From Arthrobacter sp. Soil764 (lineage in GTDB: Bacteria; Actinomycetota; Actinomycetes; Actinomycetales; Micrococcaceae), in the NCBI RefSeq assembly GCF_001428075.1, contig NZ_LMSI01000003.1:89251-153250 (forward strand): a stretch of 64,000 bases of DNA, given 5' to 3'. Both the position numbers and the translations under genes were made by a program. This document shows, piece after piece, positions 8,770 through 16,852 of the stretch. The notes under the pieces are model-generated. The model ran no database searches. It was not told where the DNA came from and was given only the letters and a program-made list of their open reading frames with translations. Positions within the stretch are counted from its first letter, which is position 1. Each line of letters opens with the position of its first letter.

Positions 8770-10221
8770 TCAGACGGTCTCGGAGTAGGCGGGGCGGCGA
8801 TCGGCAGGGAGGGGATGCCCGACGCCGGCCGGATCCTTCCCGGAGACAGGCACCTGGTGGAGGTCGTCATCGTTCGGGGCGGTTCCGTCGCCCGGCCCCG
8901 TGACCTGCGCGGGCAGGGGTTCCACTGCTTCGCCGGCAAAGACGCGGCGGACACGGTCGGCGTCAAGCGTGCGGTCCCACCAGGCGATGAAGAGGGTGGC
9001 CACAGCGTTGCCGGTGAAGTTGACCAGGGCGCGGCACTCGGACATGAACTTGTCGATGCCGAAGATCAGCATGATGCCGGCCGCCGGGATGGTGCCGATG
9101 GTGGCCAGCGTAGCCGTCAGGGCAATGAAGCCGCCGCCTGCCACGCCTGCGGCGCCCTTGGAGGTCAGCAGCATGACGGCGAGCAGGCCCAGCTGCTGGC
9201 CGATGGTCAGGTTGGTGTTGGTGGCCTGGGCGATGTACAGGGCAGCGAGGGACAGGTAGATGGCGGCGCCGTCCAGGTTGAAGCTGTAGCCGGTAGGGAC
9301 CACAAGGCCCACGGTTTCCTTCTTGACACCGGCGTGTTCCAGCTTGCGCATCAGGCCAGGGAGGGCGGGTTCGGCCGTGGAGGTGCCCAGGATGAGCATG
9401 TACTCCTCTTTGAGGTGCCGGATCATGCTGAAGATATTCAGTTTCAGGAAGGCCATGATGGAGCCGAGGACAACCACCACGAACAGGATGGAGGTGGCAT
9501 AGAAGAGCGCGATGAGCCCGCCCATGCTGGTTAGGGATGAGACGCCGTACTTGCCCACCGCGTAGGCCATGGCGCCGAACGCGCCAAGCGGTGCCGCTTT
9601 CATGATGAAGCTGAGGATCTTGAACATCACGGCGGTGAGGCGCTGGATGCCGTCGAGTACGGGAGCCCCTACCTTGCCGATGGCGTTCAGCGCGATGCCG
9701 AAGACGACGGCGATGAAGATGATCTGCAGGATGTCGCCCGCCACGAACGGCTGGACCACGCTGGTGGGGATGATGTGGGTGATGAACTCCCACCATTCCT
9801 GGTGCGCGCCGGCGTCGATCAGCTTGGCGGCCGAGTCCGAGGTCTTGATAGTGCTGGCGTCGGCGTTCACGCCGTCGCCCAGGCGGAAGATATTGATGGC
9901 CACCAGCCCGAAGGCCAGTGCGCAGATGGTGCCCACCTGGAAGTATGTCAGCGCCTTCAGCCCGGTCATGCCCACCTTTTTCAGGTCGGCGACGCTGGCG
10001 ATGCCGCCCACGATCGTGAGGAAGACGATGGGTCCGATGAGCATCTTCATCGCGTTCACGAACGTGGTGCCGATTGGCTCCATGGCGATGCCGGTTGCCG
10101 GGGCGAGCCAGCCCACCAGGATGCCGATGACGATGGCTGTCAGTACCCAGAAATACAACTGCCGGTACCAACGTGTTCTAGGGGCCGCTGTTGCAGCTGC
10201 GGCCGTGCTGTTGTGGTCCAT
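8770..10221 (-). CDS. dctA: Dicarboxylate:cation symporter DctA
   Basis: Imports C4-dicarboxylates with Na+ or H+. The 483-aa protein shows about eight hydrophobic segments and re-entrant loop motifs of the DAACS family: ILGTSTAEPALP (HP1 serine-rich loop), VVPTGYSFNLDGAAIYLS (the NxDG motif) and SKGAAGVAGGGFIALTATL (HP2). The C-terminal ~60 residues are polar and not conserved. It lies between the tartrate dehydrogenase and glycerate kinase genes, so tartrate or malate is the likely physiological substrate. The upstream 130-bp gap carries a strong hairpin that may adjust expression relative to the dehydrogenase. Confidence 0.92.
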   Translation of the reverse strand: MDHNSTAAAATAAPRTRWYRQLYFWVLTAIVIGILVGWLAPATGIAMEPIGTTFVNAMKMLIGPIVFLTIVGGIASVADLKKVGMTGLKALTYFQVGTICALAFGLVAINIFRLGDGVNADASTIKTSDSAAKLIDAGAHQEWWEFITHIIPTSVVQPFVAGDILQIIFIAVVFGIALNAIGKVGAPVLDGIQRLTAVMFKILSFIMKAAPLGAFGAMAYAVGKYGVSSLTSMGGLIALFYATSILFVVVVLGSIMAFLKLNIFSMIRHLKEEYMLILGTSTAEPALPGLMRKLEHAGVKKETVGLVVPTGYSFNLDGAAIYLSLAALYIAQATNTNLTIGQQLGLLAVMLLTSKGAAGVAGGGFIALTATLATIGTIPAAGIMLIFGIDKFMSECRALVNFTGNAVATLFIAWWDRTLDADRVRRVFAGEAVEPLPAQVTGPGDGTAPNDDDLHQVPVSGKDPAGVGHPLPADRRPAYSETV

Positions 10222-10280
10222 GATTCCTACCTCATTGTTGGAATGTCGCTGGAGGATTGCTGAAGAAGTCTGTTGAGGGG

Positions 10281-10321
10281 GTGACGTCCGACGGCGGCCA
10301 CCAGCCGCCGTCGTACGTCAC
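10281..10321. promoter_or_regulatory. Intra-operon hairpin between ttuC and dctA
   Basis: GTGACGT (10281-10287) and GACGGCGGC (10290-10298) pair with GCCGCCGTC (10304-10312) and ACGTCAC (10315-10321), a 7+9 bp stem with a 5-nt loop and one 2x2 internal mismatch. It could be a partial terminator or mRNA-processing structure; no T tract follows on the minus strand. Confidence 0.5.
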
Positions 10322-10351
10322 CGTTAGTGGGCCAATACTTTGGTGGGTGAC

Positions 10352-11449
10352 CTAGACTGCGGCGGGTGTCAGCGTCAGGGCCTTGATGATTGCCTCGGTG
10401 ACGTCCTCGGTGGTGGCGTTGCCGCCCACGTCGCGGGTCAGGTGCCCGGAGCCGGTGGCTGCCTCGATGGCTGCCTCCACCTGGCGGGCTTCGCCGCGCA
10501 GGCCGAAGTGGTCCAGCATGAGCGCGGCGGACGCGATGGCGCCGATGGGGTTGCTGATGCCCTGGCCGGCGATGTCCGGCGCCGAACCGTGAACGGGTTC
10601 GAACATGGACGGGAAGCGGCGCTCAGGGTTCAGGTTGGCGCTCGCTGCCAGCCCCAGGCTTCCCGCCAGTGCGGAGCCGAGGTCGGAGAGGATATCTGCG
10701 TTGAGGTTGGACGCCACCACTACTGACAGGTCCTCGGGCTTAAGGATGAACTTGGCGCTCATGGCATCCACCAGGACGCTCTCGGTCTGGACGTCCGGGT
10801 AGTCCAGGGCCACACGGTTGAAGACCTCGTCCCAGAGGACCATGCCGTACTGCTGGGCGTTGGACTTGGTCACCGAGGACACCTTCTTCACCGTGCGTGT
10901 GCGGGCCAGGTCGAAAGCGAAGCGCATGATGCGCTCGCAGCCCTTTTCGGTGAACAGCGCGGTCTGCAGTGCCACCTCGTTGCCCGGGCCGCGGCCGCTG
11001 AGGTTGCGACCGCCCAGACCGGCGTATTCACCCTCGCTGTTTTCGCGGACCACAATCCAGTCCAGTTCCGTGTTGTCGGCTTTGCGCAGCGGGGACTGCA
11101 CGCCCGGGAGGAACTTCACGGGGCGGATGTTGGCCCACTGGTCGAAATTCTGGGTGATGTTCAGGCGCAGGCCCCACAGGCTGACGTGGTCCGGAACGTT
11201 TTCCCAGCCGACGGCCCCGAAGTAGATGGCGTCGAAGTCCTTGAGGGCTTCCAGCCCCTTGGGGTCCATCATCTGACCGGTCCTGGCGTAGTACTCCGAG
11301 CCCCAGGGGAACTCAGTCCAGTCGAACGCGAACTTGCCGTTGGAGTTTTCGGCCAGGGTGTCCAGGACGCGGCGGCCGGCAGCCACCACTTCCTTGCCCA
11401 CGCCGTCCGCGGGGATTGAAGCGATGCTGAAAGTCTGGTTGGCGCCCAT
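10352..11449 (-). CDS. ttuC: Tartrate dehydrogenase / D-malate dehydrogenase (decarboxylating)
   Basis: NAD-dependent beta-decarboxylating dehydrogenase of the isocitrate/isopropylmalate/tartrate family. The 365-aa product has IPADGVGKEV at the N-terminus, the cofactor/substrate loop VRENSEGEYAGLGGR, a SVTKSNAQ motif carrying the catalytic lysine, and the C-terminal FEPVHGSAPDIAGQG signature. The FGAVGWENVPDHVSLWGLRL segment resembles tartrate/D-malate enzymes rather than LeuB. The neighbours DctA and glycerate kinase favour tartrate as substrate, since this family can convert meso-tartrate to D-glycerate. D-malate remains an alternative. Probably activated by the LysR protein encoded upstream. 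Confidence 0.88.
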   Translation of the reverse strand: MGANQTFSIASIPADGVGKEVVAAGRRVLDTLAENSNGKFAFDWTEFPWGSEYYARTGQMMDPKGLEALKDFDAIYFGAVGWENVPDHVSLWGLRLNITQNFDQWANIRPVKFLPGVQSPLRKADNTELDWIVVRENSEGEYAGLGGRNLSGRGPGNEVALQTALFTEKGCERIMRFAFDLARTRTVKKVSSVTKSNAQQYGMVLWDEVFNRVALDYPDVQTESVLVDAMSAKFILKPEDLSVVVASNLNADILSDLGSALAGSLGLAASANLNPERRFPSMFEPVHGSAPDIAGQGISNPIGAIASAALMLDHFGLRGEARQVEAAIEAATGSGHLTRDVGGNATTEDVTEAIIKALTLTPAAV

Positions 11450-11569
11450 GCGGCTACCTCCTCATTGAATGCGGGCAGTGTGTCCTGTTGCCGGAGTCAC
11501 ACTGATTTCTTCCTCTTCAAGTAGACGGGGGGAGCGCAGCCGGCGTCCAAGACCAAGATTCGATCCGGC

Positions 11570-11588
11570 TGATAGGAAGGGCCTATCA
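11570..11588. promoter_or_regulatory. Candidate LysR-type operator upstream of the tartrate operon
   Basis: TGATAGG-AAGGG-CCTATCA is a perfect 7-bp inverted repeat about 120 bp before the dehydrogenase start, containing the T-N11-A core typical of LysR-regulator sites. Position and symmetry suggest binding by the adjacent LysR protein. Confidence 0.5.
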
Positions 11589-11596
11589 ACGTTTCC

Positions 11597-11656
11597 ATCG
11601 ATTGCTCCGATAACGCCCTTTTGAGCCCCCAAAACGGCGTTATCGGAGCAATCGAT
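11597..11656. repeat. Long perfect inverted repeat after the LysR gene
   Basis: Two perfect 21-bp arms (11597-11617 and 11636-11656) separated by 18 bases that themselves contain TTTTG/CAAAA. The core of each arm is TTGCTCCGATAACG or its complement. It begins 9 bp beyond the LysR stop codon and could act as that gene's terminator, but the TTGCTCC core recurs in other intergenic repeats of this window (39064-39122 and 63621-63700), which suggests a dispersed repeat family. Confidence 0.75.
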
Positions 11657-11665
11657 AAACCTGGG

Positions 11666-12550
11666 TTATTCCGCGTGCTGACCGGCGACCTCCAGGAAAG
11701 CGCAGGCCGCGGGAGTGAGATCGTCCTTGCGGCTCAGGATGGCTACCTCCAGGTGCAGGACCGGTTCGATCAGGAGCGTCCGCAGGCCGGCTTTGTGCGC
11801 GGTGGGCGCCCAGGAGGAGGGCATCACCGCGTGCCCCACCCCGGCCAACACGAGCGGGAGGATGGACGTACGGTGGGCGACCTCCACCACAATCTCCGCT
11901 TCGATCCCCTGGGCCAGTGCATCGTCCACCAGCCAGCGCATCAGGGAACCGCGCTGGCTTGCAATGATGCGGTGGCCGCCAAGGTCCTCCCGCACGATCG
12001 CGCCGCCGGCACGGAAGGTATCCGCCTGTGGGTTGACGATGAGGATCAGGGGTTGGCGCTCCAGTTCCAGGACTTCGACGCCGGGAACGCGGATGGCAGT
12101 GGGGGAACCGGCCAATCCAATTTCCGTGCTGCCGCTGCGCACGGATTCAATTACTTCCTCCGGCGTGAACGCGGCGCCCACATTCAACCGGACCGACGGG
12201 TAGGCCTGGGTGAAGGCGGCAATCATGGAGGTGAGGGGCTCAATTCCCGGTGAGGGCATGGTGATGATGTCCAGCTGTCCGCTCCGGATGCCCCGAAGCG
12301 CCTGCACCGCGGATTGTGCCGCGGCCAGGTCCCGCATCACCAGCCGTGCCGGCCCCACCAGCTCCTTGCCCGCGTCGCTGAGGACAGCCCGGCGGCCGAT
12401 CCTGTGGAACAGGGGGACGCCCAGCTCTTTTTCCAGCCCGGCGATGGTTTGTGACAGCGAAGGCTGGGCGACCAGCAGCTGTTCGGCTGCGCGGTTGAAG
12501 CCGCCGTGGTCAACCACCGCCAGGAAATACTTCAGTTTCCGGGTGTCCAA
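11666..12550 (-). CDS. LysR-family transcriptional regulator of the tartrate cluster
   Basis: DNA-binding activator with an N-terminal winged helix (LKYFLAVVDHGGFNRAAEQL then AQPSLSQTIAGLEKELGVPL, residues ~5-60) and a periplasmic-binding-like effector domain. I start it at TTG 12550 because AGAAGGAG lies 6 nt upstream and the family's usual N-terminus (LDTRKLKYFLAV) begins there, giving 294 aa; a longer frame upstream has no site. It precedes the tartrate dehydrogenase-DctA-glycerate kinase genes in the same orientation, with a candidate operator in the gap. Confidence 0.88.
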   Translation of the reverse strand: MDTRKLKYFLAVVDHGGFNRAAEQLLVAQPSLSQTIAGLEKELGVPLFHRIGRRAVLSDAGKELVGPARLVMRDLAAAQSAVQALRGIRSGQLDIITMPSPGIEPLTSMIAAFTQAYPSVRLNVGAAFTPEEVIESVRSGSTEIGLAGSPTAIRVPGVEVLELERQPLILIVNPQADTFRAGGAIVREDLGGHRIIASQRGSLMRWLVDDALAQGIEAEIVVEVAHRTSILPLVLAGVGHAVMPSSWAPTAHKAGLRTLLIEPVLHLEVAILSRKDDLTPAACAFLEVAGQHAE

Positions 12551-12732
12551 AGCGGGCTCCTTCTGCGGCCGGCCGTTGCTGCGATGCGCCTGAAGCCTAC
12601 CTACGCCGGCCCCGTACCGCGAATCCCCTTTCCCCCTTGTTTCGCCCACTTTGCCCACTAAGGCGGCCGCCGGTCGTATTCTTAGAACAAAGGTTTTGCA
12701 GTGGGCCGAAGTGCTGATAGCAGGGCTGGAGC

Positions 12733-13617
12733 ATGGCCGCTGAACCCATGGGGCAGGTTGGCTGGGGACCGCTTCCAGTTGCCCCGGAGCCGGTTTTCGA
12801 CAGCAAGGACGTTGAAGACTACCTCCGGGATGTGACCCGCGACTTCATGGCGGGCATCAAAGGTGAGCACCGCAGCATCAGCTGGGCGGCCACCCTCTTC
12901 CGCCTGGGCAAGGCGCACACCCTTGCGGCCAGCACTGAGCAGGCACTTGAGGCGGACCGCGAACAATGCTCGTTTGCCGATGGACCGGTCATGGAAGCCA
13001 TGCGGACGGGGGAGTTCGTCCTGGTGTCGGACCTGAGCCGGGACCGCCGCTGGCCCGGGTATTCCAGCGCCGCCGCCGGCCACGGCGTGCAGTCCCTGCT
13101 CTCCGTCCCCATCCTCACCGAAGGCGGGACCAGCGCCGGCATCAACCTTTACGCGCCGTCCCCGCACACCTTCACCAGCGATGACCTGGTACTCAGCCAA
13201 AGCTATGCCCGTGAGGTGGCGCGTGCCCTTCGTGTTGTGGTCCGCGTAGCCGAGCGCGCGGAAGCGACGGCGGGCCTCGCCGTCGTCCAAAGCTCCCTGG
13301 TCCTGGTAGACCTCGCTGTGCGCAGCCTGATGGACGAATACGGACTCACCCGGGAGGGCGCGCTGCGGTTCCTGCAGACGCAGGCGCTGCACCATGAACT
13401 GGATCTCCGGGACGCGGCATTGAACGTTGTGGCCCCCACGGGGATGGGCCCGGGGGCCGGGCAGCCTTCGGGGCTGCGGCAGGAAACGTACGACGGCGTG
13501 GCGGAGCTGCCGCGGCCGTCGTCGGCGGGGCGGGACATTCCAACCGGAACGTCGCCCCGCAAGGACGCTGCGGCGGGGAAGGAACCCCCGCCCGCTGCGG
13601 AAGGGAGGACAGCATGA
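12733..13617 (+). CDS. GAF and ANTAR domain protein (putative RNA-binding antiterminator)
   Basis: A 294-aa regulator. Residues about 30-170 form a GAF sensor domain (FRLGKAHTLAAS..., LLSVPILTEGGTSAGINLYA). Residues about 185-240 form an ANTAR-like helical domain (AVRSLMDEYGLTREGALRFL), which in this family binds paired RNA hairpins to prevent termination. The C-terminal 55 residues are proline/glycine-rich and probably disordered. Its stop overlaps the next gene's ATG by 4 bp. The signal it senses is unknown. The divergent 182-bp gap to the LysR gene contains AT-rich promoter-like sequence (GTATTCTTAGAAC). Confidence 0.8.
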   Translation: MAAEPMGQVGWGPLPVAPEPVFDSKDVEDYLRDVTRDFMAGIKGEHRSISWAATLFRLGKAHTLAASTEQALEADREQCSFADGPVMEAMRTGEFVLVSDLSRDRRWPGYSSAAAGHGVQSLLSVPILTEGGTSAGINLYAPSPHTFTSDDLVLSQSYAREVARALRVVVRVAERAEATAGLAVVQSSLVLVDLAVRSLMDEYGLTREGALRFLQTQALHHELDLRDAALNVVAPTGMGPGAGQPSGLRQETYDGVAELPRPSSAGRDIPTGTSPRKDAAAGKEPPPAAEGRTA

Positions 13618-14540
13618 CCATCGAGAAACATGAACTGCGCTCCATCGCGGACGGACCGGACCGGCACCCCTGGCACCGTTTCGTTGCCCTGGGGGACTCC
13701 TACACGGAAGGCATTGGCGACCCCGAACCGCACAGCCTGGGGGGTCTCCGGGGCTGGGCTGACCGGGTGGCGGAGGAACTGGCCGACAGCCAGGCGGACT
13801 TCGCCTATGCCAACCTGGCCATCCGCGGCCTGCTGCTGCGGCAGATCCTCGACGGGCAGCTGGAACAGGCACTGGAGCTGAAGCCCGACCTGATCGCCAT
13901 GTCCGGCGGTGGCAACGACATCGTGTTCCGCCACGGCGACCCGGACAAGCTGGCGGAAAAGATTGATGAGGCCGTGGGCGTCCTGGCAGCTACCGGCGCC
14001 ACAGTCCTGCTCTATGCCGGACCGGACTGGGGGAACACGCCGGTCTTCGGCAAGATCCGCGGCCGCGTGGCCATCTACAACGAACACCTCCACCGGATCG
14101 GGGCCAGGCACCACGCCATCATGGTTGACCTCTGGTGCCTGCCGGAACTGCAGCACACGCTGATGTGGGATCCGGACCGGCTGCACCTCTCCCCGCTGGG
14201 CCACCACTCGGTGGCCGTGGCCACCCTCAACGCCCTGGGCGTGCCGCACACGCTCAAGCCCTCCCAGCCCCGGCCGCTTCCGGCCCACGGCTGGACGCAG
14301 GCACGGGCCGAGGACCTGGTGTGGGCCAAGCAGTACTTCGTGCCGTGGGTGCTGAAGCGGATGCGGCCCCATCAGTTGAATGGATTGGCGGCGAAGCGGC
14401 CGCAGCCGGGCCCGGTGTTCGGCCTTGGCCGTCCCGGTCCCTTCCCGCCCGGCCATCCGGCCGTCGGTGCGTCCCTGCCCGGGGCCGCCTATGTGGTGCC
14501 GCGAACGGACCCGGAACTGGGAACCGGCAGCGCGGCTTAG
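13614..14540 (+). CDS. SGNH/GDSL-family hydrolase
   Basis: Probable esterase or lipase of the SGNH fold. Block I GDSYTEG (Ser29), block III GGGND and block V DRLHLSPLGH supply the catalytic Ser, Asn, Asp and His, so it looks active. No signal peptide, suggesting a cytoplasmic enzyme. The 308-aa length includes a basic, proline-rich C-terminal tail of about 60 residues outside the fold. Translationally coupled to the GAF-ANTAR gene by ATGA. Its 3' end overlaps the convergent permease gene by 4 bp. Substrate unknown. Confidence 0.82.
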   Translation: MTIEKHELRSIADGPDRHPWHRFVALGDSYTEGIGDPEPHSLGGLRGWADRVAEELADSQADFAYANLAIRGLLLRQILDGQLEQALELKPDLIAMSGGGNDIVFRHGDPDKLAEKIDEAVGVLAATGATVLLYAGPDWGNTPVFGKIRGRVAIYNEHLHRIGARHHAIMVDLWCLPELQHTLMWDPDRLHLSPLGHHSVAVATLNALGVPHTLKPSQPRPLPAHGWTQARAEDLVWAKQYFVPWVLKRMRPHQLNGLAAKRPQPGPVFGLGRPGPFPPGHPAVGASLPGAAYVVPRTDPELGTGSAA

Positions 14541-15889
14541 CGCTTCCTGGGGGAACGCTTGGCCGCGGCCTTCATGGCGGCCTTGGCCGCGGGCGGCATT
14601 ACGCCCTGCTCGGTTTCGGGTTCGGCCACCGTTCCGCGTGCCTTCGCGATGGCCTTCATGCCGTGGTAGATCACCAGCGCGGCAGCCGAACCCAGGGCGA
14701 TGCCGGTGAACTTCAGGTCGCCGATGGTCCAGGTGTAGTCCGCGATGCCGATGATCAGGGCCACCGCGGCAGTGGTCAGGTTGACCGGGTTGGAGAAGTT
14801 CACCTTGTTCTGTACCCAGATCTTCACGCCCAGGATGCCGATCATGCCGTACAGCATGGTGGCCGCGCCGCCCAGCACTCCTGCCGGGACGGTGGCGATC
14901 AGCTCGCCGAACTTGGGCGAGAAGCTGAGCAGGATGGCGAACATGCCCGCCACCCAGTAGGCCGCCGTCGAATACACCTTGGTGGCCGCCATGACGCCGA
15001 TGTTCTCCGCGTACGTGGTGGTGCCCGACCCGCCGCCCAGGCCGGCCAGCACCGTGGCTGCACCGTCGGCCATCAGCGCGCGCCCGGAGACGCCGTCGAG
15101 GTTCTGCCCGGTCATGGCGGCAACGGACTTCACGTGGCCGATGTTCTCTGCCACCAGCACCAGCACCACGGGGACGAACAGGCCCAGGACGCCGATGTGG
15201 AACTCGGGGGTCTGGAAGTGCGGCAGGCCTACCCAGGCTGCGGCGTCCATCTTGTCGTACTTCACCTCGCCGCGGAGCATGGCCACCAGGTAGCCCACCA
15301 CCACGCCCACCAGGATGCTGAGCCGGCCCAGGATCCCGCGGAACAGGACGCTGACCAGGATGATGGTGACCAGTGTGATGAGGGCGGTGATCGGGGCGGC
15401 GTCGAAGTTCTGCTTGGCGGCGGGGGCCAGGTTCAGCCCGATCAGGGCCACGATGGCGCCAGTGACGATGGGCGGCATCAGCCGGTTGATCCAGCCGGCG
15501 CCGAACTTCTGCACCACGGCACCCACCAGGGCCAGGGTGGCGCCGGCCAGCACCACGCCGCCCAGGGCGCCGGGGATGCCGAACTGTGCCTGCGAAGCCG
15601 TGATGGGGGCGATGAACGCGAAGCTCGAGCCCAGGTAGCTGGGGACCCGGCCCTTAGTGATCACCAGGAACAGCAGCGTGCCGATTCCCGAGAAGAACAG
15701 CGTGGTGGCCGGCGGCATCCCGGTAATGATGGGAACCAGGAAGGTGGCGCCGAACATGGCCACCACGTGCTGCATACCCACGCCGATGGTCAGGGGCCAC
15801 GCCAACCGCTCATCCGGGGCCACCACCTGGCCGGGCTTGATGGTTTTGCCGGTGCCGTGCAGCTTCCATTTGATTCCGAGCATGCTCAT
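14537..15889 (-). CDS. uraA: Uracil/xanthine permease (NCS2/NAT family)
   Basis: Nucleobase:proton symporter. The 450-aa protein has about 14 hydrophobic segments with NCS2 landmarks: QHVVAMFGATFLVP near residue 40, YLGSSFAFIAPI, VLVAENIGHVKSVAAMTG (the AExxGH substrate motif) and GGGSGTTTYAENIG. The C-terminus is lysine/alanine-rich. Uracil is the most likely substrate because a RutE-like reductase is encoded divergently. The intergenic 200 bp contains a perfect AGTTGCAACT palindrome that may be an operator for both genes. Confidence 0.9.
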   Translation of the reverse strand: MSMLGIKWKLHGTGKTIKPGQVVAPDERLAWPLTIGVGMQHVVAMFGATFLVPIITGMPPATTLFFSGIGTLLFLVITKGRVPSYLGSSFAFIAPITASQAQFGIPGALGGVVLAGATLALVGAVVQKFGAGWINRLMPPIVTGAIVALIGLNLAPAAKQNFDAAPITALITLVTIILVSVLFRGILGRLSILVGVVVGYLVAMLRGEVKYDKMDAAAWVGLPHFQTPEFHIGVLGLFVPVVLVLVAENIGHVKSVAAMTGQNLDGVSGRALMADGAATVLAGLGGGSGTTTYAENIGVMAATKVYSTAAYWVAGMFAILLSFSPKFGELIATVPAGVLGGAATMLYGMIGILGVKIWVQNKVNFSNPVNLTTAAVALIIGIADYTWTIGDLKFTGIALGSAAALVIYHGMKAIAKARGTVAEPETEQGVMPPAAKAAMKAAAKRSPRKR

Positions 15890-16023
15890 GGGAAGGAATG
15901 CCTTTCAGGGGGTGCCGCGAGGGGGCAAAGAATAACTCGGTCCAGAATACCGCCAAGTATTTCCTGCCGGTCTACTGTGCCCAACGTCACCTGCCGTCAC
16001 GGGAAGAGGGGGAAAGCAGTTGA

Positions 16024-16033
16024 AGTTGCAACT
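16024..16033. promoter_or_regulatory. Candidate MarR-like operator palindrome
   Basis: AGTTGCAACT, a perfect 10-bp palindrome in the region between the divergent uraA and rutE-like genes, 56 bp before the latter's ATG. GTTGCAAC cores are common in MarR-type operators. No MarR gene lies in the neighbourhood. Confidence 0.35.
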
Positions 16034-16089
16034 ATGGAAAGCATCAGAGGCCACCCCGGCAGGCGGGCGGCGCAGCGAAAGGTAAGCCA

Positions 16090-16695
16090 ATGACCATTGC
16101 CCACGAAGAAGCGGTTATCGATTCGGCAGCCGTGGACGCCATCTTCGCCCAGGCCCGCACTGCCAACTCCTTCACCGGCGAGGTGACCGACGAGCAGGCC
16201 CAGGCCATCTACGAGCTCACCAAGTTCGGCCCCACCGCCTTCAACTCCCAGCCGCTGCGCGTCACCTACGTCCGCTCGCCGGAGGCCCGGGCCACCCTGG
16301 TGGACGCGCTGTCCCGCGGCAACCAGGCCAAGACCGCCTCGGCTCCGCTCGTGGCCATCCTCAGCTACGACACCGACTGGGCCGGCAAGTGGGACGACTT
16401 CCTCCCCGGCTACAACGCCCCCAAGGCGATGTACGACGCCGACCCGGAACTCGCCGCCGCCACGGGCAACAACAACGCCCACCTGCAGGCGGGCTACTTC
16501 ATCCTGGCCGTCCGCTCGCTCGGGTTCGCCGCAGGCCCCATGACCGGCGCCGACTTCGCCGCGATCGACGCCGCCTTCTTCCCGGGCGGCGACCAGAAGA
16601 GCTTCCTGGTGGTCAATATCGGCCAGCCGGCCGCCGACGCCTGGGGCGAGGCAAAACCCAAGTTCTCCTACGACGAGGCTGTCCGCACCGTCTAG
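16090..16695 (+). CDS. rutE: Malonic semialdehyde reductase RutE-like (nitroreductase family)
   Basis: FMN-dependent reductase of the HadB/RutE nitroreductase subgroup, which reduces malonic semialdehyde (a product of uracil breakdown by the Rut route) to 3-hydroxypropionate. The 201-aa product has the FMN-binding motif TKFGPTAFNSQPLRVTYV near residue 45, KTASAPLVAIL near 80 and RSLGFAAGPMTG near 145, matching the usual ~196-aa family. No other rut genes are in the window, so the function may be a general quinone or nitro reductase. AAAGG precedes the ATG. Confidence 0.72.
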   Translation: MTIAHEEAVIDSAAVDAIFAQARTANSFTGEVTDEQAQAIYELTKFGPTAFNSQPLRVTYVRSPEARATLVDALSRGNQAKTASAPLVAILSYDTDWAGKWDDFLPGYNAPKAMYDADPELAAATGNNNAHLQAGYFILAVRSLGFAAGPMTGADFAAIDAAFFPGGDQKSFLVVNIGQPAADAWGEAKPKFSYDEAVRTV

Positions 16696-16700
16696 CACCC

Positions 16701-16825
16701 GACGCCCGCTCACTTTTGGCGGTCTTTCGGCAGACGCCCGCTCACACGGTGAGCGGGCGTCTGCTGTTTCTCTGCGTAATGTGAGCGGGGGTGTGACCAT
16801 CACGTGTCAAAAGTGAGCGGGCGTC
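16701..16825. repeat. Nested palindrome array with GACGCCCGCTCAC units
   Basis: Four exact copies of GACGCCCGCTCAC: two forward (16701-16713 and 16733-16745) and two inverted (16749-16761 and 16813-16825), plus a degenerate inverted copy near 16780. The central pair forms a perfect 15-bp hairpin (16731-16745 / 16749-16763, loop ACG). The outer pair extends to 17 perfectly complementary bases (16701-16717 / 16809-16825). It occupies almost the whole gap between the rutE-like and 2H-phosphoesterase genes and may terminate the former, but the nesting suggests a REP/BIME-like element. Confidence 0.85.
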
Positions 16826-16852
16826 TGCTGGGGCGGGTGGGAGACTGGGCGT

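Noticed and set aside
16701..16825. Palindrome array considered as a CRISPR array
   Set aside because: Units alternate in orientation, spacing is irregular and there are no cas genes, so it is a palindromic repeat, not CRISPR.
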